From: Candidatus Roizmanbacteria bacterium RIFCSPLOWO2_01_FULL_41_22
GTDB lineage: Bacteria; Patescibacteriota; Microgenomatia; UBA1406; GWC2-37-13
Length of the DNA: 44,028 nt
NCBI GenBank assembly: GCA_001789805.1
Contig: MGAR01000011.1
Span: 1 to 44,028 of the forward strand
Direction of reading: 5' to 3'
Part shown: piece after piece, positions 1 to 8,589 of the stretch
Numbering within the stretch: the stretch's first letter is position 1
How the letters are laid out: each line of letters begins with the position of its first letter
Notes under the pieces: model-generated
What the model was told of the DNA's origin: nothing
Databases searched by the model: none
Seen by the model: the letters and a program-made list of their open reading frames with translations, nothing else
Translations under genes and position numbers: made by a program

Positions 1-180
1 AAGGCTTTTGCCGTGTTGTTTGCTTTCATTTATTTGGTTTTCGCTATTGCCGTAACCCGTCAGACTCAAGTGATGCTCAAAACCGTAACAAATAATCATA
101 GTAGGCTGCTGATGATTATTTCATCCTTACAAATTATTTTTGCGGTAATTTTGATCTTTTTCTCGATTACTATTATTTGA
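1..180 (+). CDS. C-terminal end of a small membrane protein (partial)
   Basis: An open frame runs from the window edge to a TGA at 178-180 and gives 59 residues. They form two strongly hydrophobic helices (about residues 3-18 and 39-57) joined by a short polar stretch. The start codon lies upstream of the window. The next gene begins 6 nt after the stop, so the two are probably co-transcribed. Short two-helix membrane proteins like this are common in Patescibacteria, but I cannot assign a function. Confidence 0.6.
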   Translation, partial: KAFAVLFAFIYLVFAIAVTRQTQVMLKTVTNNHSRLLMIISSLQIIFAVILIFFSITII

Positions 181-186
181 ACCGTA

Positions 187-1980
187 ATGCAAATCAATCA
201 GGGACTATACATCGGTCAAGATAATGAAGAAAGTTATATCGGCTATATTGCCACTGACAATATTTTCCTTATTATTGCTGTTGAGGATGGTTTTACCAAA
301 GAGAACGGAGAAAAGCTGATTGACACTTTAAAAATTCGGCTGGCTGAGTTGTCGCCTGTTAATCTGTCGTCTTTTGAAGGAGTGATCGGTGAAACGATCC
401 TCAAGTTTAATATTCCCTTAAGTTTTTCTTTGGCTGCCGGTTATGTCTCTCAAGACATATTGTATCTCAAAACCGCTGGTGAGGGGGAAATCTTTTTACG
501 AAGAGGTAAGGATTTTGTTCGTTTGCTTTCTGGCGATAATCGGGCCTCTGGATATGTCCGCGAGTATGACTGTATAATTTTTTCCACCAAAAAAATCCGC
601 GCACTACTTGGCGAGGTAGAAGAAATTAAAAAACTAATAGGCTATAAAAGGCCAAGCGATATCGCCAACGACCTCTATTCTCAGGAATTGGAAGAGACTA
701 ACGGAAGCATTGCCTTATTTATTGAATTTACTAAAAAACCGGCAGATAGAGAGATAACTGCTATGGAGACGCCGCTTCCTGAAGGACAGATTTCCATGTC
801 TGCCCCGGTTATTTCCTCCCCATTGGGTGAAGGTGCACCTTATCGAGCTAACTGGATAAAAAATGTTTTTGCCAAACTGCCATTTTCTGGAAGAGGTAGC
901 AAAAATCCTTTGCTACTGGGAGGGGTGGTAATAGTCTTTATTATTTTGGTCTGGAGCGTAGTGTTTGGTCATAAACGGCGGGTCGAGGCGCAACTGCAGG
1001 CCAAGATCGCTCATAGCCGGGAAATTATTGATAAGAAATTAGGCGAAGCCGATCAGGAGGCGATATTAAATGTCAGTAAAGCCGAAGGTCTGATAGCTGA
1101 TGCTAAAAATGAGGCGCAAAAACTCCAACGAGAGATTGGCAAGCAAAAGCCGCAGGAAGTAAAGATCATCATGCAGGTGATCCAGGATCAGGAAGATAAG
1201 ATCATGAAAAAAGAAGAGAAAAATTACTCTGAGTTTTATGATCTGGCTTTGGAAAATAAAGACGCTCAAGGAAATAAAATGTTCTTAGACCAAGACGTGG
1301 TGGCTATTTTGGACAGAAAAAATACCCAAGTCTACGTCTTGTCTTTGGCAAAAAAGTCAATTATCTCCTACAAAGCCGGAGAGCTAAAAGAAGCGACGAT
1401 CGTTCTTTTAAGCAAAGACAAAGTTTATTTTTATGTTCCGAGTAAAGGTGTCTATGAGTTTACCGATATTGCTAAAGTTACCAAAATTATTGACCAAGAT
1501 AGCGACTGGGGCAAGATCATTGATGGGGCGATGTATGGAAGTAATTTTTATTTCTTGGATCAGGGAAAAGACGAGATCTATAAATATGTACCGGTTGAGA
1601 AAGGGTATTCTTCCAAGACGTCATATTTTCAGACAGGCCAGGCGATCAACCTGGCTGGCGCCACTTCTTTGGCAATTGACTCAGCAATTTATGTCTCTTT
1701 GGGCGATCAGATTTACAGGTTCACGCGGGGAGTAGATGATCGGATTACTACCGCTTTTCCGGACAAAGACGCAGTAATAACTAAAGTTTATACTAATGCC
1801 GACTTTGAAAAGCTCGCAGCTTGGGATAAGAAAAAAGGTACGGTCTATATTTTAAGTAAAGACGGTGTCTACGAACGGCAGATCAAATCGGGCATTTTCA
1901 CTCAAGCTGATGATATCACCATATTTGAAGGCGCAATCTATATTTTAGTTGGTCAAAAAATCAACAAGATCGATCTTTAA
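187..1980 (+). CDS. Membrane-anchored PP2C-like protein with coiled coil and propeller-like C-terminus
   Basis: The 597-residue protein has three parts. Residues 1-182 resemble a degenerate PPM/PP2C phosphatase fold: an acidic DG pair at 34-35 sits where the metal-binding DG motif is expected, and a terminal strand pair ends near 173-181. The usual C-terminal D-N metal motif reads T-N-G here, so catalysis is doubtful. One membrane helix spans about 242-261. A charged coiled coil follows (about 264-345). Residues 350-597 contain repeated short beta-rich units (VYVLSL, VYFYVP, FYFLDQ, VYILSK, IYILVG), which suggests a beta-propeller outside the membrane. A sigma factor gene follows 52 nt downstream, so a signalling role is possible. 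The domain calls are inferences from pattern; no exact family is recognised. Confidence 0.6.
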   Translation: MQINQGLYIGQDNEESYIGYIATDNIFLIIAVEDGFTKENGEKLIDTLKIRLAELSPVNLSSFEGVIGETILKFNIPLSFSLAAGYVSQDILYLKTAGEGEIFLRRGKDFVRLLSGDNRASGYVREYDCIIFSTKKIRALLGEVEEIKKLIGYKRPSDIANDLYSQELEETNGSIALFIEFTKKPADREITAMETPLPEGQISMSAPVISSPLGEGAPYRANWIKNVFAKLPFSGRGSKNPLLLGGVVIVFIILVWSVVFGHKRRVEAQLQAKIAHSREIIDKKLGEADQEAILNVSKAEGLIADAKNEAQKLQREIGKQKPQEVKIIMQVIQDQEDKIMKKEEKNYSEFYDLALENKDAQGNKMFLDQDVVAILDRKNTQVYVLSLAKKSIISYKAGELKEATIVLLSKDKVYFYVPSKGVYEFTDIAKVTKIIDQDSDWGKIIDGAMYGSNFYFLDQGKDEIYKYVPVEKGYSSKTSYFQTGQAINLAGATSLAIDSAIYVSLGDQIYRFTRGVDDRITTAFPDKDAVITKVYTNADFEKLAAWDKKKGTVYILSKDGVYERQIKSGIFTQADDITIFEGAIYILVGQKINKIDL

Positions 1981-2032
1981 TTAACTGAGGACTATTAGAT
2001 CGTAGAGTTTCATAATATTATTAAATTACTAC

Positions 2033-2587
2033 ATGACTATAGAGCAATCTGAAAAACAACTAATTGAGCGTTTACTTGAGAAAGATGAAAAAGCACTGCG
2101 TATAGTGTATAAACGTTATTACTCTCTTTTGCTGCGTTTTATTACTAAACAGATTAACGATATCCATGAAGCTGAGGAGTTGACTCAAGATATTTTTCTT
2201 GATTTCTTGGAAAGTTTACGGGATTTTCGTTTCCAATCGTCTCTGAAAACCTATCTCTTTTCCATTGCCCGCCATAAAATCATTGACCTTATCCGTAAAA
2301 AAAAGGTAAAAAAGATCTTGTTTTCGGCTTTGCCGGAATACGTGGTCGAGGGATTGGTTAAGATTTTTATCGAAGATGACCTTGAGAAAAAAGAGATCGA
2401 GCAAAAGATAAAAAAGACTTTTTCCAAACTGCCGCATGAATACGAGTTGATACTGCGACTGAAGTATATAGAAGAGCGGCCGGTTAAAAAAATCGCCGAG
2501 ATCATGTCAATGACTTTTAAAGCCACCGAAAGCCTTTTATTTAGGGCGAGAAAGACATTTGTCCGGATTTTTAACAGTACGCCATAA
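2033..2587 (+). CDS. RNA polymerase sigma factor, sigma-70 family (ECF-like)
   Basis: The 184-residue protein has the compact two-domain layout of ECF sigma factors. Region 2 spans about residues 15-92, with the acidic helix AEELTQDIFLDFLE (47-60) and a SIARHKIIDLIRKK helix that would contact the -10 element. Region 4 spans about 125-180, a helix-turn-helix with the family-like LPHEYELILRLKYIE and KIAEIM stretches. Sigma 1.1 and region 3 are absent, as expected for ECF types. A small membrane protein starts 3 nt downstream, the position often taken by an anti-sigma factor, and a Yip1-like membrane protein follows. Target promoters are unknown. Confidence 0.88.
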   Translation: MTIEQSEKQLIERLLEKDEKALRIVYKRYYSLLLRFITKQINDIHEAEELTQDIFLDFLESLRDFRFQSSLKTYLFSIARHKIIDLIRKKKVKKILFSALPEYVVEGLVKIFIEDDLEKKEIEQKIKKTFSKLPHEYELILRLKYIEERPVKKIAEIMSMTFKATESLLFRARKTFVRIFNSTP

Positions 2588-2590
2588 CTT

Positions 2591-2842
2591 ATGTCTATCA
2601 GTTCAAGAAAAATATTCTATCAGAGACAGTTATCACCCAAGTTTCAGGAGATTTATGATCTGAAAACCAGCAATCTTGGACATTGGTGGCTGACTCTGGT
2701 ATATAAATATATCGTTTCTCATCTTAAGGCGATGCCGTTTATCTATATTCTTCCTTTATCGGGCGTAGCGGCTTTTCTTTTATATCTAATCTTGGGTCAG
2801 TTAGTGGTTAAACTCGTTACACTACTCCAGCATGGATTTTGA
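2591..2842 (+). CDS. Small single-helix membrane protein next to the sigma factor gene
   Basis: This 83-residue protein has a basic, soluble N-terminus (1-45) and one long hydrophobic segment (about 49-78). It starts 3 nt after the sigma factor stop and overlaps the next gene by 11 nt, which indicates translational coupling. No known motif is visible. Its position and cytosolic-tail-plus-helix topology would suit an anti-sigma factor or a membrane tether for the sigma factor. That is inference from context only; it lacks a recognisable zinc anti-sigma (HxxxCxxC) motif. Confidence 0.6.
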   Translation: MSISSRKIFYQRQLSPKFQEIYDLKTSNLGHWWLTLVYKYIVSHLKAMPFIYILPLSGVAAFLLYLILGQLVVKLVTLLQHGF

Positions 2843-3443
2843 AAAGAAAAGTTTTGGATTCTTGGCGTCACTAATTCTCTTCTTGAAGCGGGCATTATTA
2901 TTGGTTTTATATCCTTACAAAACCATGCGACGAATCAGCCGGGAACGTGACACTGCTCAGCTGTGGATAATCTTTTTTTTTGTTTTTAGTTATTTTTTAA
3001 TTGCTGATAAAGTGCGATTGTCAGCCGATCTTTTTCCACTTCATTTTATCGTAACAATGATTAACTTCATTTTCACTGTCTATTTTTTCTATTTTCTTGC
3101 CCGTTTATTTTCCCGTGAGACCTCACTTATGCCGTTTATTTTTACCCTGGGTTATTCTCTGATCCCTACTTTGATATGGTTTTTCGCTAATTTAATCTTA
3201 TTTGTTATTTTGCCGCCGCCTCGTACCTGGTCGCTGCCGGGCACGCTATTTAGCGTCATTTATATAATATTTTCCATAAGTCTGCTGTTTTGGAAGCTGA
3301 TATTGGTCTATTTGGGAATCCGTTTTTCCTCGAAGCTCAGCGCATTGCGGATTGTATATTACTTAGCGCTCTATCTTTGTATATTTTTACCATATTCCTT
3401 CTTTTTATATCTGATGGCCCTTTTTCGGATACCTTTCATCTGA
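2832..3443 (+). CDS. Five-helix integral membrane protein, Yip1-like
   Basis: The 203-residue protein has a basic N-terminus with a short hydrophobic stretch, then about five hydrophobic spans, including LWIIFFFVFSYFLIA, a TLGYSLIPTLIWFFANL helix and a C-terminal pair. A helix with a GYSLIP-type core is reminiscent of the Yip1 family, whose bacterial members are of unknown function. It overlaps the previous gene by 11 nt and seems to belong to the sigma factor operon. A membrane-sensing role is only a guess. Confidence 0.6.
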   Translation: MDFEKKSFGFLASLILFLKRALLLVLYPYKTMRRISRERDTAQLWIIFFFVFSYFLIADKVRLSADLFPLHFIVTMINFIFTVYFFYFLARLFSRETSLMPFIFTLGYSLIPTLIWFFANLILFVILPPPRTWSLPGTLFSVIYIIFSISLLFWKLILVYLGIRFSSKLSALRIVYYLALYLCIFLPYSFFLYLMALFRIPFI

Positions 3444-3503
3444 ATTGTTTAAAAAAAAGGCTTTTAACTACATGATTCGATTGATCTTCGCGACTGAATA
3501 CTT

Positions 3504-4622
3504 ATGGACTTGAAAAAATTAACCCGCCTCAAGCGAATAAAAACGCTAGAAAAAAATAGACACATTAGCTTAAATAATATTGCTCAAGTGCTAGTTGATG
3601 AGGAAGAGAATATTCATTGTGAAAATTTAGTCGGCGGCATTGTTTTGCCTTTGGGCGTGGCCGGTCCATTAACCCTTAATGGTAAAAAGGTAAAGGGTGA
3701 GTTTTACCTGCCCTTGGCCACTACCGAGGGTGCTTTAGTCGCTTCCGTCAATCGTGGCTGCAAGGCTGTTGGATTATCAGGAGGCGTTAATGTGTCAGTT
3801 TATCGGGCCGGCGTGACCCGCGGTCCGGTTTTTTACACCGGTTCGCTAAAAAAAAGTCAAACCCTTACTCAGTGGATTATGAAAAACACCCTGCCACTGC
3901 AACATATCGCCAAAAAAACATCCGGCCATCTGATTCTGAAAAAAATCGAGGTGAAATCTTTAGCTGATTATGTCTTTGTCCGGTTTTATTTTGACTCTCA
4001 GGATGCGATGGGAATGAATATGGCCACCATTGCTACAAACCGTATTACAGAGGAGATAGAAACAAAAACCGGCATAAAATGCCTGTCGCTGGCTGGCAAT
4101 TTTGATATCGATAAAAAACCGGCTTGGCTGAATTTTATTAATAACCGTGGATTTATCGGCTGGGGAGAAGCGATTATCCCCGGGTCAGTCATGCAAAAGA
4201 TTTTAAAAACTACAGCAATAAAACTATTTGACGTCTGGCTTGGTAAGTGTATGCTGGGGAGTGCGATGAGTGGTTCTTTGGGATTTAATGCCCATTTTGC
4301 CAATATTATCGCTGCTTTTTTTGCCGCCACCGGTCAGGATCTGGCCCATGTAGTTGAGGGTAGTCAGGGCTTGACTACGGCCAAAGTATTATCCAATAAC
4401 AGTCTGTATTTTTCCGTGTATTTGCCGGCGATCATGTTGGGCACAGTTGGTGGCGGGACAAAATTGATTACCCAGACTGAGGCAAGAAGCATCGTCGGAG
4501 TTACCCGATCAGAGGAGCTGGCCGAAGTATTAGTTGGCGCGGTTTTGGCAGGCGAACTTTCTTTAATGGCGTCATTGGCGGAAAATTCTTTGGCTCAGGC
4601 TCATCAAAAGTTAGGTAGATAA
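3504..4622 (+). CDS. hmgA: 3-hydroxy-3-methylglutaryl-CoA reductase (short, class I-like)
   Basis: Catalyses the NADPH-dependent reduction of HMG-CoA to mevalonate, the committed step of the mevalonate route. The 372 residues lack the sterol-sensing membrane region of eukaryotic enzymes, as in archaeal forms. All expected landmarks are visible: ENLVGGIVLPLGVAGPL near residue 40, the catalytic Glu in TTEGALVAS (E75), DAMGMNM (168-173), the Lys pair in DKKPA (204-205), the catalytic Asp in GQDLAH (D279), GTVGGGT (313-319) and the terminal His in AQAHQKL (H367). It begins 60 nt after the Yip1-like gene and heads a tightly packed operon; HMG-CoA synthase follows after 4 nt. No clear -35/-10 pair was found directly in front, so its promoter is uncertain. 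Confidence 0.95.
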   Translation: MDLKKLTRLKRIKTLEKNRHISLNNIAQVLVDEEENIHCENLVGGIVLPLGVAGPLTLNGKKVKGEFYLPLATTEGALVASVNRGCKAVGLSGGVNVSVYRAGVTRGPVFYTGSLKKSQTLTQWIMKNTLPLQHIAKKTSGHLILKKIEVKSLADYVFVRFYFDSQDAMGMNMATIATNRITEEIETKTGIKCLSLAGNFDIDKKPAWLNFINNRGFIGWGEAIIPGSVMQKILKTTAIKLFDVWLGKCMLGSAMSGSLGFNAHFANIIAAFFAATGQDLAHVVEGSQGLTTAKVLSNNSLYFSVYLPAIMLGTVGGGTKLITQTEARSIVGVTRSEELAEVLVGAVLAGELSLMASLAENSLAQAHQKLGR

Positions 4623-4626
4623 ATCT

Positions 4627-5664
4627 ATGATTGGAATTGTATCGTACGGTTTCTATGTTCCCCACTATCGAATCAAGGTTGAGGAGATAGCCCAGATGTG
4701 GGGAAGGGACCCACAAGAAATCAAAAAGTCTCTTCATATCACGGAGAAAGCGGTGGCGGCTGCTGATGAAGATGCGGTAACCATGGCCTACCAATCGGCA
4801 GCAATGGCTTTGGATGGTACATCGATCAATAAGGAAGAAATTGGTTGCATGTTTTTTGGTTCGGAGTCATTTCCCTATGCGGTCAAGCCGGCAGCAACCA
4901 TTGTGGCGGAATGGCTGGGGATAGGCCACCATTATTTAGCTTATGACACTCAGTTTGCCTGCAAAGCAGGCACTGGGGCGCTGATCTCAGCTTTGGCTAT
5001 GGTTGGCGCTGGAAAAATCACCTACGGCCTGGTCTGCGCCGGTGATAAGGGCACGGCGCGTCCGCAAGATTTACTTGAATATACCGCCGGATCAGGCGCC
5101 AATGCCTGGCTGGTTGGCGACAAAGAAGTGATTTTAGAGGTAATTGCTACATATTCTTTTTCTTCAGACACGCCTGATTTTTGGCGGGGGATCAAATCTG
5201 ATTATCCTTCTTATACCGGACGGTTTACCGGCCAGCCGGCCTATTTTCACCATGTGGGTACGGCTGCCAAAAATTTAATGGCAAAACAGGCTTTGACACC
5301 CAATGATTTTGCCTACGCAGTGTTTCATATGCCAAACGGCAAGTTCCCTTTGCAGGTTGGACTGTCTTTGGGCTTTTCCGAAAAGCAAGTAACACCGTCT
5401 TTAGTCGTAAATCAGTTGGGCAATTCCTATTCGGCCTCATCTCTAATGGGGTTGGCGGCGGTGCTTGACGAAGCAAAAGCCGGAGACAAGATTCTATTTG
5501 TTTCCTACGGTTCAGGCGCCGGATCTGATGCCTTTATTTTCCAAGTAACCAGACATCTAAAAAAACAGCGAAAATCATTAAAAAAACAGATACAACAGAA
5601 AAAATACATTAATTATCCGACGTATCTAAAATATATGGACATTATTCATGAGGGAAGCTTATGA
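4627..5664 (+). CDS. mvaS: Hydroxymethylglutaryl-CoA synthase (archaeal type)
   Basis: Condenses acetyl-CoA with acetoacetyl-CoA to HMG-CoA. At 345 residues it has the short archaeal form. The catalytic triad can be placed: E80 in FFGSESF, C112 in DTQFACKAGTG and H234 in AVFHMPNGK. A C-terminal LGNSYSASSLMGL stretch also matches the thiolase-fold family. In archaea this enzyme forms a channelling complex with the thiolase and a DUF35 protein, and those two genes follow directly here. The stop overlaps the thiolase start by 4 nt (ATGA), and the GAGGGA at 5649-5654 inside this gene can serve as a ribosome binding site for the thiolase. Confidence 0.95.
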   Translation: MIGIVSYGFYVPHYRIKVEEIAQMWGRDPQEIKKSLHITEKAVAAADEDAVTMAYQSAAMALDGTSINKEEIGCMFFGSESFPYAVKPAATIVAEWLGIGHHYLAYDTQFACKAGTGALISALAMVGAGKITYGLVCAGDKGTARPQDLLEYTAGSGANAWLVGDKEVILEVIATYSFSSDTPDFWRGIKSDYPSYTGRFTGQPAYFHHVGTAAKNLMAKQALTPNDFAYAVFHMPNGKFPLQVGLSLGFSEKQVTPSLVVNQLGNSYSASSLMGLAAVLDEAKAGDKILFVSYGSGAGSDAFIFQVTRHLKKQRKSLKKQIQQKKYINYPTYLKYMDIIHEGSL

Positions 5665-6815
5665 GAACAAAAGTAATTGGCTATTACAACAGTAAATTCG
5701 GCGAGCTATGGAATAAGTCGCTGGCTGATCTCATTGATGAGGCGATAGCTGGGGTATTGCAGTCTGTCCGTTTAGCACGCGCAGATATTGACGCTGTCTT
5801 TTTTGGGAATATGCTGGGGGGCATATTGGAAAATAGTTTGTTTAATTCGGCATTGATCGCCCAGATCATGGAAACAACGGTGCCGGTGTATCGGTTAGAA
5901 GCGGCGTGTGCCTCGGGCGGTTTGGCTTTTCAAACTGCTACAAATTACTTAAAAAGCAACAAAAATAAAACAGTATTGGTACTTGGCGCAGAAAAGATGA
6001 CCGACGTCTCAGTTGAGAGAGCGACAGAGGCGTTGACGGCCGCCTCAGCAGCAGAAGAACAGATCGCCGGTCTGACTTTCCCCGGTCTTTATGCGATGAT
6101 GGCGCAGGTTTATTTGCATCAGTATCGCTATGACGAGGAGCATTTGGCCTACATCTCGGTCAAGAATCATTATCACGGCAGTTTAAATGAAAAAGCTCAA
6201 TTTAGAAAAACGATCACCGTGGATAAAGTTTTAGCTAGTCCTTATGTTGCTTATCCGTTAAAGATACTCAGCAGTTCAGCAATCTCAGACGGAGCAGCCG
6301 CGCTCATTTTAACCAACGATCCAGTTCGGGTGAAGTCATCACGGTCGGCCGTTGACGTATTGTCATCAGAGGTGGCCACTGACTGCTTAGCCATTAAAAA
6401 TAGAGACAGTTTGACCGAACTTTATGCCACACAAGTGGCCGCGGAAAAAGCTTTTTGTGAGGCAAAGATCAAGCGAAATAGGATTGATGTGGCAGAAGTT
6501 CACGACTGTTTTTCGATTGCCGAGATACTGGCAATGGAAGATATCGGCTTTTGGAAAAGGGGAGAAGGAGGAAAAAAAGCCAAAGAAATGTCCACCCAAC
6601 TGGGCACGAATCAGCGACTGGTTGTCAACACATCAGGCGGGCTTAAGGCCGCCGGCCATCCGGTGGGGGCGACTGGCGTCAAACAGATCGGTGAATTATT
6701 TTTGCAGCTTACCAAACAAGCCAAATCAAGGTTAGTTAAAAATGCCCATTTTGCCTTGGCGCACAATGTCGGAGGCGCCGGCGGGATGGCGGTGGTTAGC
6801 ATATTGGCCGTGTAA
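5661..6815 (+). CDS. Acetyl-CoA C-acetyltransferase (archaeal/SCP2-type thiolase)
   Basis: Makes acetoacetyl-CoA from two acetyl-CoA, the first step of the mevalonate pathway. The protein has 384 residues. The nucleophile is C83 in EAACASGGLAF. HDCFSIAEI begins at 281, and GGLKAAGHPVGATG carries H333. The C-terminal motif is AHNVGGAGG (367-375), where classical biosynthetic thiolases have CxGxG; this His form is typical of archaeal and SCP2-type thiolases found in the thiolase/HMGCS/DUF35 complex. It overlaps mvaS by 4 nt and is followed by the DUF35 gene after 3 nt. Confidence 0.93.
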   Translation: MRTKVIGYYNSKFGELWNKSLADLIDEAIAGVLQSVRLARADIDAVFFGNMLGGILENSLFNSALIAQIMETTVPVYRLEAACASGGLAFQTATNYLKSNKNKTVLVLGAEKMTDVSVERATEALTAASAAEEQIAGLTFPGLYAMMAQVYLHQYRYDEEHLAYISVKNHYHGSLNEKAQFRKTITVDKVLASPYVAYPLKILSSSAISDGAAALILTNDPVRVKSSRSAVDVLSSEVATDCLAIKNRDSLTELYATQVAAEKAFCEAKIKRNRIDVAEVHDCFSIAEILAMEDIGFWKRGEGGKKAKEMSTQLGTNQRLVVNTSGGLKAAGHPVGATGVKQIGELFLQLTKQAKSRLVKNAHFALAHNVGGAGGMAVVSILAV

Positions 6816-6818
6816 ATT

Positions 6819-7121
6819 ATGATCAATCCAATTCGCGCCTGGCGAACGCAAAAACAAATTAAACACTTACTTGGTAAGTCGGGCAAAATCATCACTTGGA
6901 CCACTATTTATGTGACCACTCCTGATTTCAAAAAACAGGCGCCTTACCCGGTGGTGTTAGTTGAGTATATAGATGGTGAGAGAGCCTATGGGCCATTGGT
7001 TAATTATGGCGATTGCGACTTAAGTATCGGAAAAGAAGTGTTTGGTGTGCTGCGGATTGTCCGTAAGGGTAACAGTGATGAGATAATCGAATACGGAATA
7101 AAATTTAAGCCGAAAGCCTAA
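6819..7121 (+). CDS. DUF35 OB-fold protein lacking its zinc ribbon
   Basis: The 100-residue protein sits between the thiolase and mevalonate kinase genes, where archaea encode the DUF35 scaffold that bridges thiolase and HMG-CoA synthase. The OB-fold half is clear: the GKIITWTTIYV strand, the hydrophobic YPVVLVEY strand with EYIDGERAYGPLV, and an RIVRKG/IIEYGIKF ending. Members usually begin with a rubredoxin-like ribbon holding two CxxC pairs. Here the N-terminal helix (IRAWRTQKQIKHLLGKS) runs straight into the OB-fold and the only Cys is in GDCDLS. The ribbon therefore seems to be lost, not just mutated. The scaffold role is inferred from operon context and family knowledge. Confidence 0.85.
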   Translation: MINPIRAWRTQKQIKHLLGKSGKIITWTTIYVTTPDFKKQAPYPVVLVEYIDGERAYGPLVNYGDCDLSIGKEVFGVLRIVRKGNSDEIIEYGIKFKPKA

Positions 7122-7123
7122 CA

Positions 7124-8068
7124 ATGAAAATCGCTTATCAGGCTCCGGCCAAAGTCATTCTCTCGGGCGAACATGCGGCTGTTTACGGCAAACCGGCTCT
7201 AGCTTCAGCTGTCAGTTTTTATCTGACATTTACCATGGAAGATAATAAAAACACGACTGTCAGCCACCAAAAAGATAAAGCGATCCAATATATCGAGGAG
7301 GAAGTAAAAAAATATCTGCAGAAAAACAATCTTGCATTTATTGATAAGCCGTATCAATTTTTTATCAAATCGACAGTCCCCATTGGACGGGGTCTGGGGT
7401 CATCGGGCGCTTTGTGTACGTCAGCGGTTGCCTGTTTTTGGGAGTTTTACACCGGTCAAAAACCGGAAAAATCAGTCGTGAACTCCGTCGCCTATCACTG
7501 CGAAAAATATTTTCACTCTCGCCCTTCGGGTTTGGATGTGAGCACTTCCTGCTTTGGCGGCCTCATCTATTATCGGAAGGAGTTTGAGTTTTTGAAAACA
7601 GTCTCGGCCTTAAATTGCAAATTTTCTGAAAAAATCCAAAGTCGCTTATTTCTGATTGACAGCGGCAAGCCAAAAGAGACTACCGCCGAGATGGTGCAAC
7701 AGGTCGGCCGAGCATATAACCAAAAACCAAGAAAGTTCGAGGAGTATTTTAATGCTATAGAAAAGCTTACCCGCCAGATGGTGGTGGCGATAATGAGAGA
7801 AGACGTCGCCATGTTTGAAAACTGTCTTAAAAAAAATGAAGCGCTTTTAGAGCAGATTGGCGTAGTATCTTTGCCAACTCAAAAGTTGATTGATTGTCTG
7901 TCAAAGATTGGTGCAGCTAAGGTCACCGGTGCCGGCGGCCGAAAAAAAGGCTCGGGTTTTATCTTATGTTTTACCCAAAAAGAAAAGAAGCTGGCAGAAT
8001 ACTGCGCTAAAAATAACCTAAAGTATTTTCGTTTTCAGCAGGCGCTTGATGGTCTGAAGCGGGTTTAG
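7124..8068 (+). CDS. mvk: Mevalonate kinase (GHMP family)
   Basis: Phosphorylates mevalonate to 5-phosphomevalonate. The 314 residues show the three GHMP motifs: the substrate-loop start APAKVILSGEHAAVYGKPAL (8-27), the ATP-binding PIGRGLGSSGAL (86-97), and the C-terminal KVTGAGGRKKGSGF (266-279). HSRPSGLDVSTSCFGG (131-146) matches the mevalonate kinase HGTPSGID block and supplies the catalytic Asp (D138). It is the last gene of the operon, starting 2 nt after the DUF35 stop and overlapping a converging pilin-like gene by 4 nt. No phosphomevalonate kinase, decarboxylase or IPP isomerase gene is present in this window. Confidence 0.93.
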   Translation: MKIAYQAPAKVILSGEHAAVYGKPALASAVSFYLTFTMEDNKNTTVSHQKDKAIQYIEEEVKKYLQKNNLAFIDKPYQFFIKSTVPIGRGLGSSGALCTSAVACFWEFYTGQKPEKSVVNSVAYHCEKYFHSRPSGLDVSTSCFGGLIYYRKEFEFLKTVSALNCKFSEKIQSRLFLIDSGKPKETTAEMVQQVGRAYNQKPRKFEEYFNAIEKLTRQMVVAIMREDVAMFENCLKKNEALLEQIGVVSLPTQKLIDCLSKIGAAKVTGAGGRKKGSGFILCFTQKEKKLAEYCAKNNLKYFRFQQALDGLKRV

Positions 8069-8589
8069 CGTTGACAGATGTTACCGCCAGTTACGGGTTT
8101 ACAAAGATATCCTTCACAGCAGTCTGGTTTAGCAGCAGCCGGATCACAAACCTCGCCGCCGCCGATGCACTTATTGACCGTTGGAATGGTAAAGATCCAG
8201 TTGCCGTTTTGTTTTTTGATTATGCCCAGCATATCGCCGGTAACTACGCCAAAAGCGACAAATCCCACCACGATGAGCAGCATCCCGATCACCGCATTGG
8301 TGATTTTCAGGCGGGCTTTTTCCACTGATTCTTTGTCGCCGCCGGCGACCAGCCAGTCAAATGCCCCCCAAAAAAGGTAAATCATCGCCATCAGCGCTCC
8401 GCCAAGAAATACCAGACGGATAAAGTTGGCAAACAGCGAGCCCAAGGTTTTTAACGGATCGGCAAAAGTCCCCGGCCCGGAAGGCGACTCTACCCGGCCA
8501 AAAATTGTAGGTACGGGATTGGCCGCAATTATCAGCAGTTTTTTGTTTAATAAAAAGGTGGTTTTTTTAATCAATTTTTTGATACTCAT
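8065..8589 (-). CDS. TrbC/VirB2-like two-helix pilin-like protein with Cys-rich tail
   Basis: The 174-residue protein has a hydrophobic N-terminal segment followed by two membrane helices (about 54-77 and 98-118). They are joined by a charged loop, VAGGDKESVEKARLKITNAV. Three other proteins in this window carry the same loop pattern (8586-8879, 24854-26764, 35811-36158). This is the TrbC/VirB2 pilin-like arrangement that is abundant in Patescibacteria. The C-terminal about 35 residues hold six cysteines, suggesting a small disulphide-bonded extracellular knob. It overlaps the upstream gene by 4 nt and converges on mvk. The role in a pilus or secretion machine is inferred. Confidence 0.75.
   Translation of the reverse strand: MSIKKLIKKTTFLLNKKLLIIAANPVPTIFGRVESPSGPGTFADPLKTLGSLFANFIRLVFLGGALMAMIYLFWGAFDWLVAGGDKESVEKARLKITNAVIGMLLIVVGFVAFGVVTGDMLGIIKKQNGNWIFTIPTVNKCIGGGEVCDPAAAKPDCCEGYLCKPVTGGNICQR

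Noticed and set aside
4501-4794. Minus-strand frame across the hmgA/mvaS junction
   Set aside because: Antisense to two clearly identified enzymes, with a composition typical of shadow frames.
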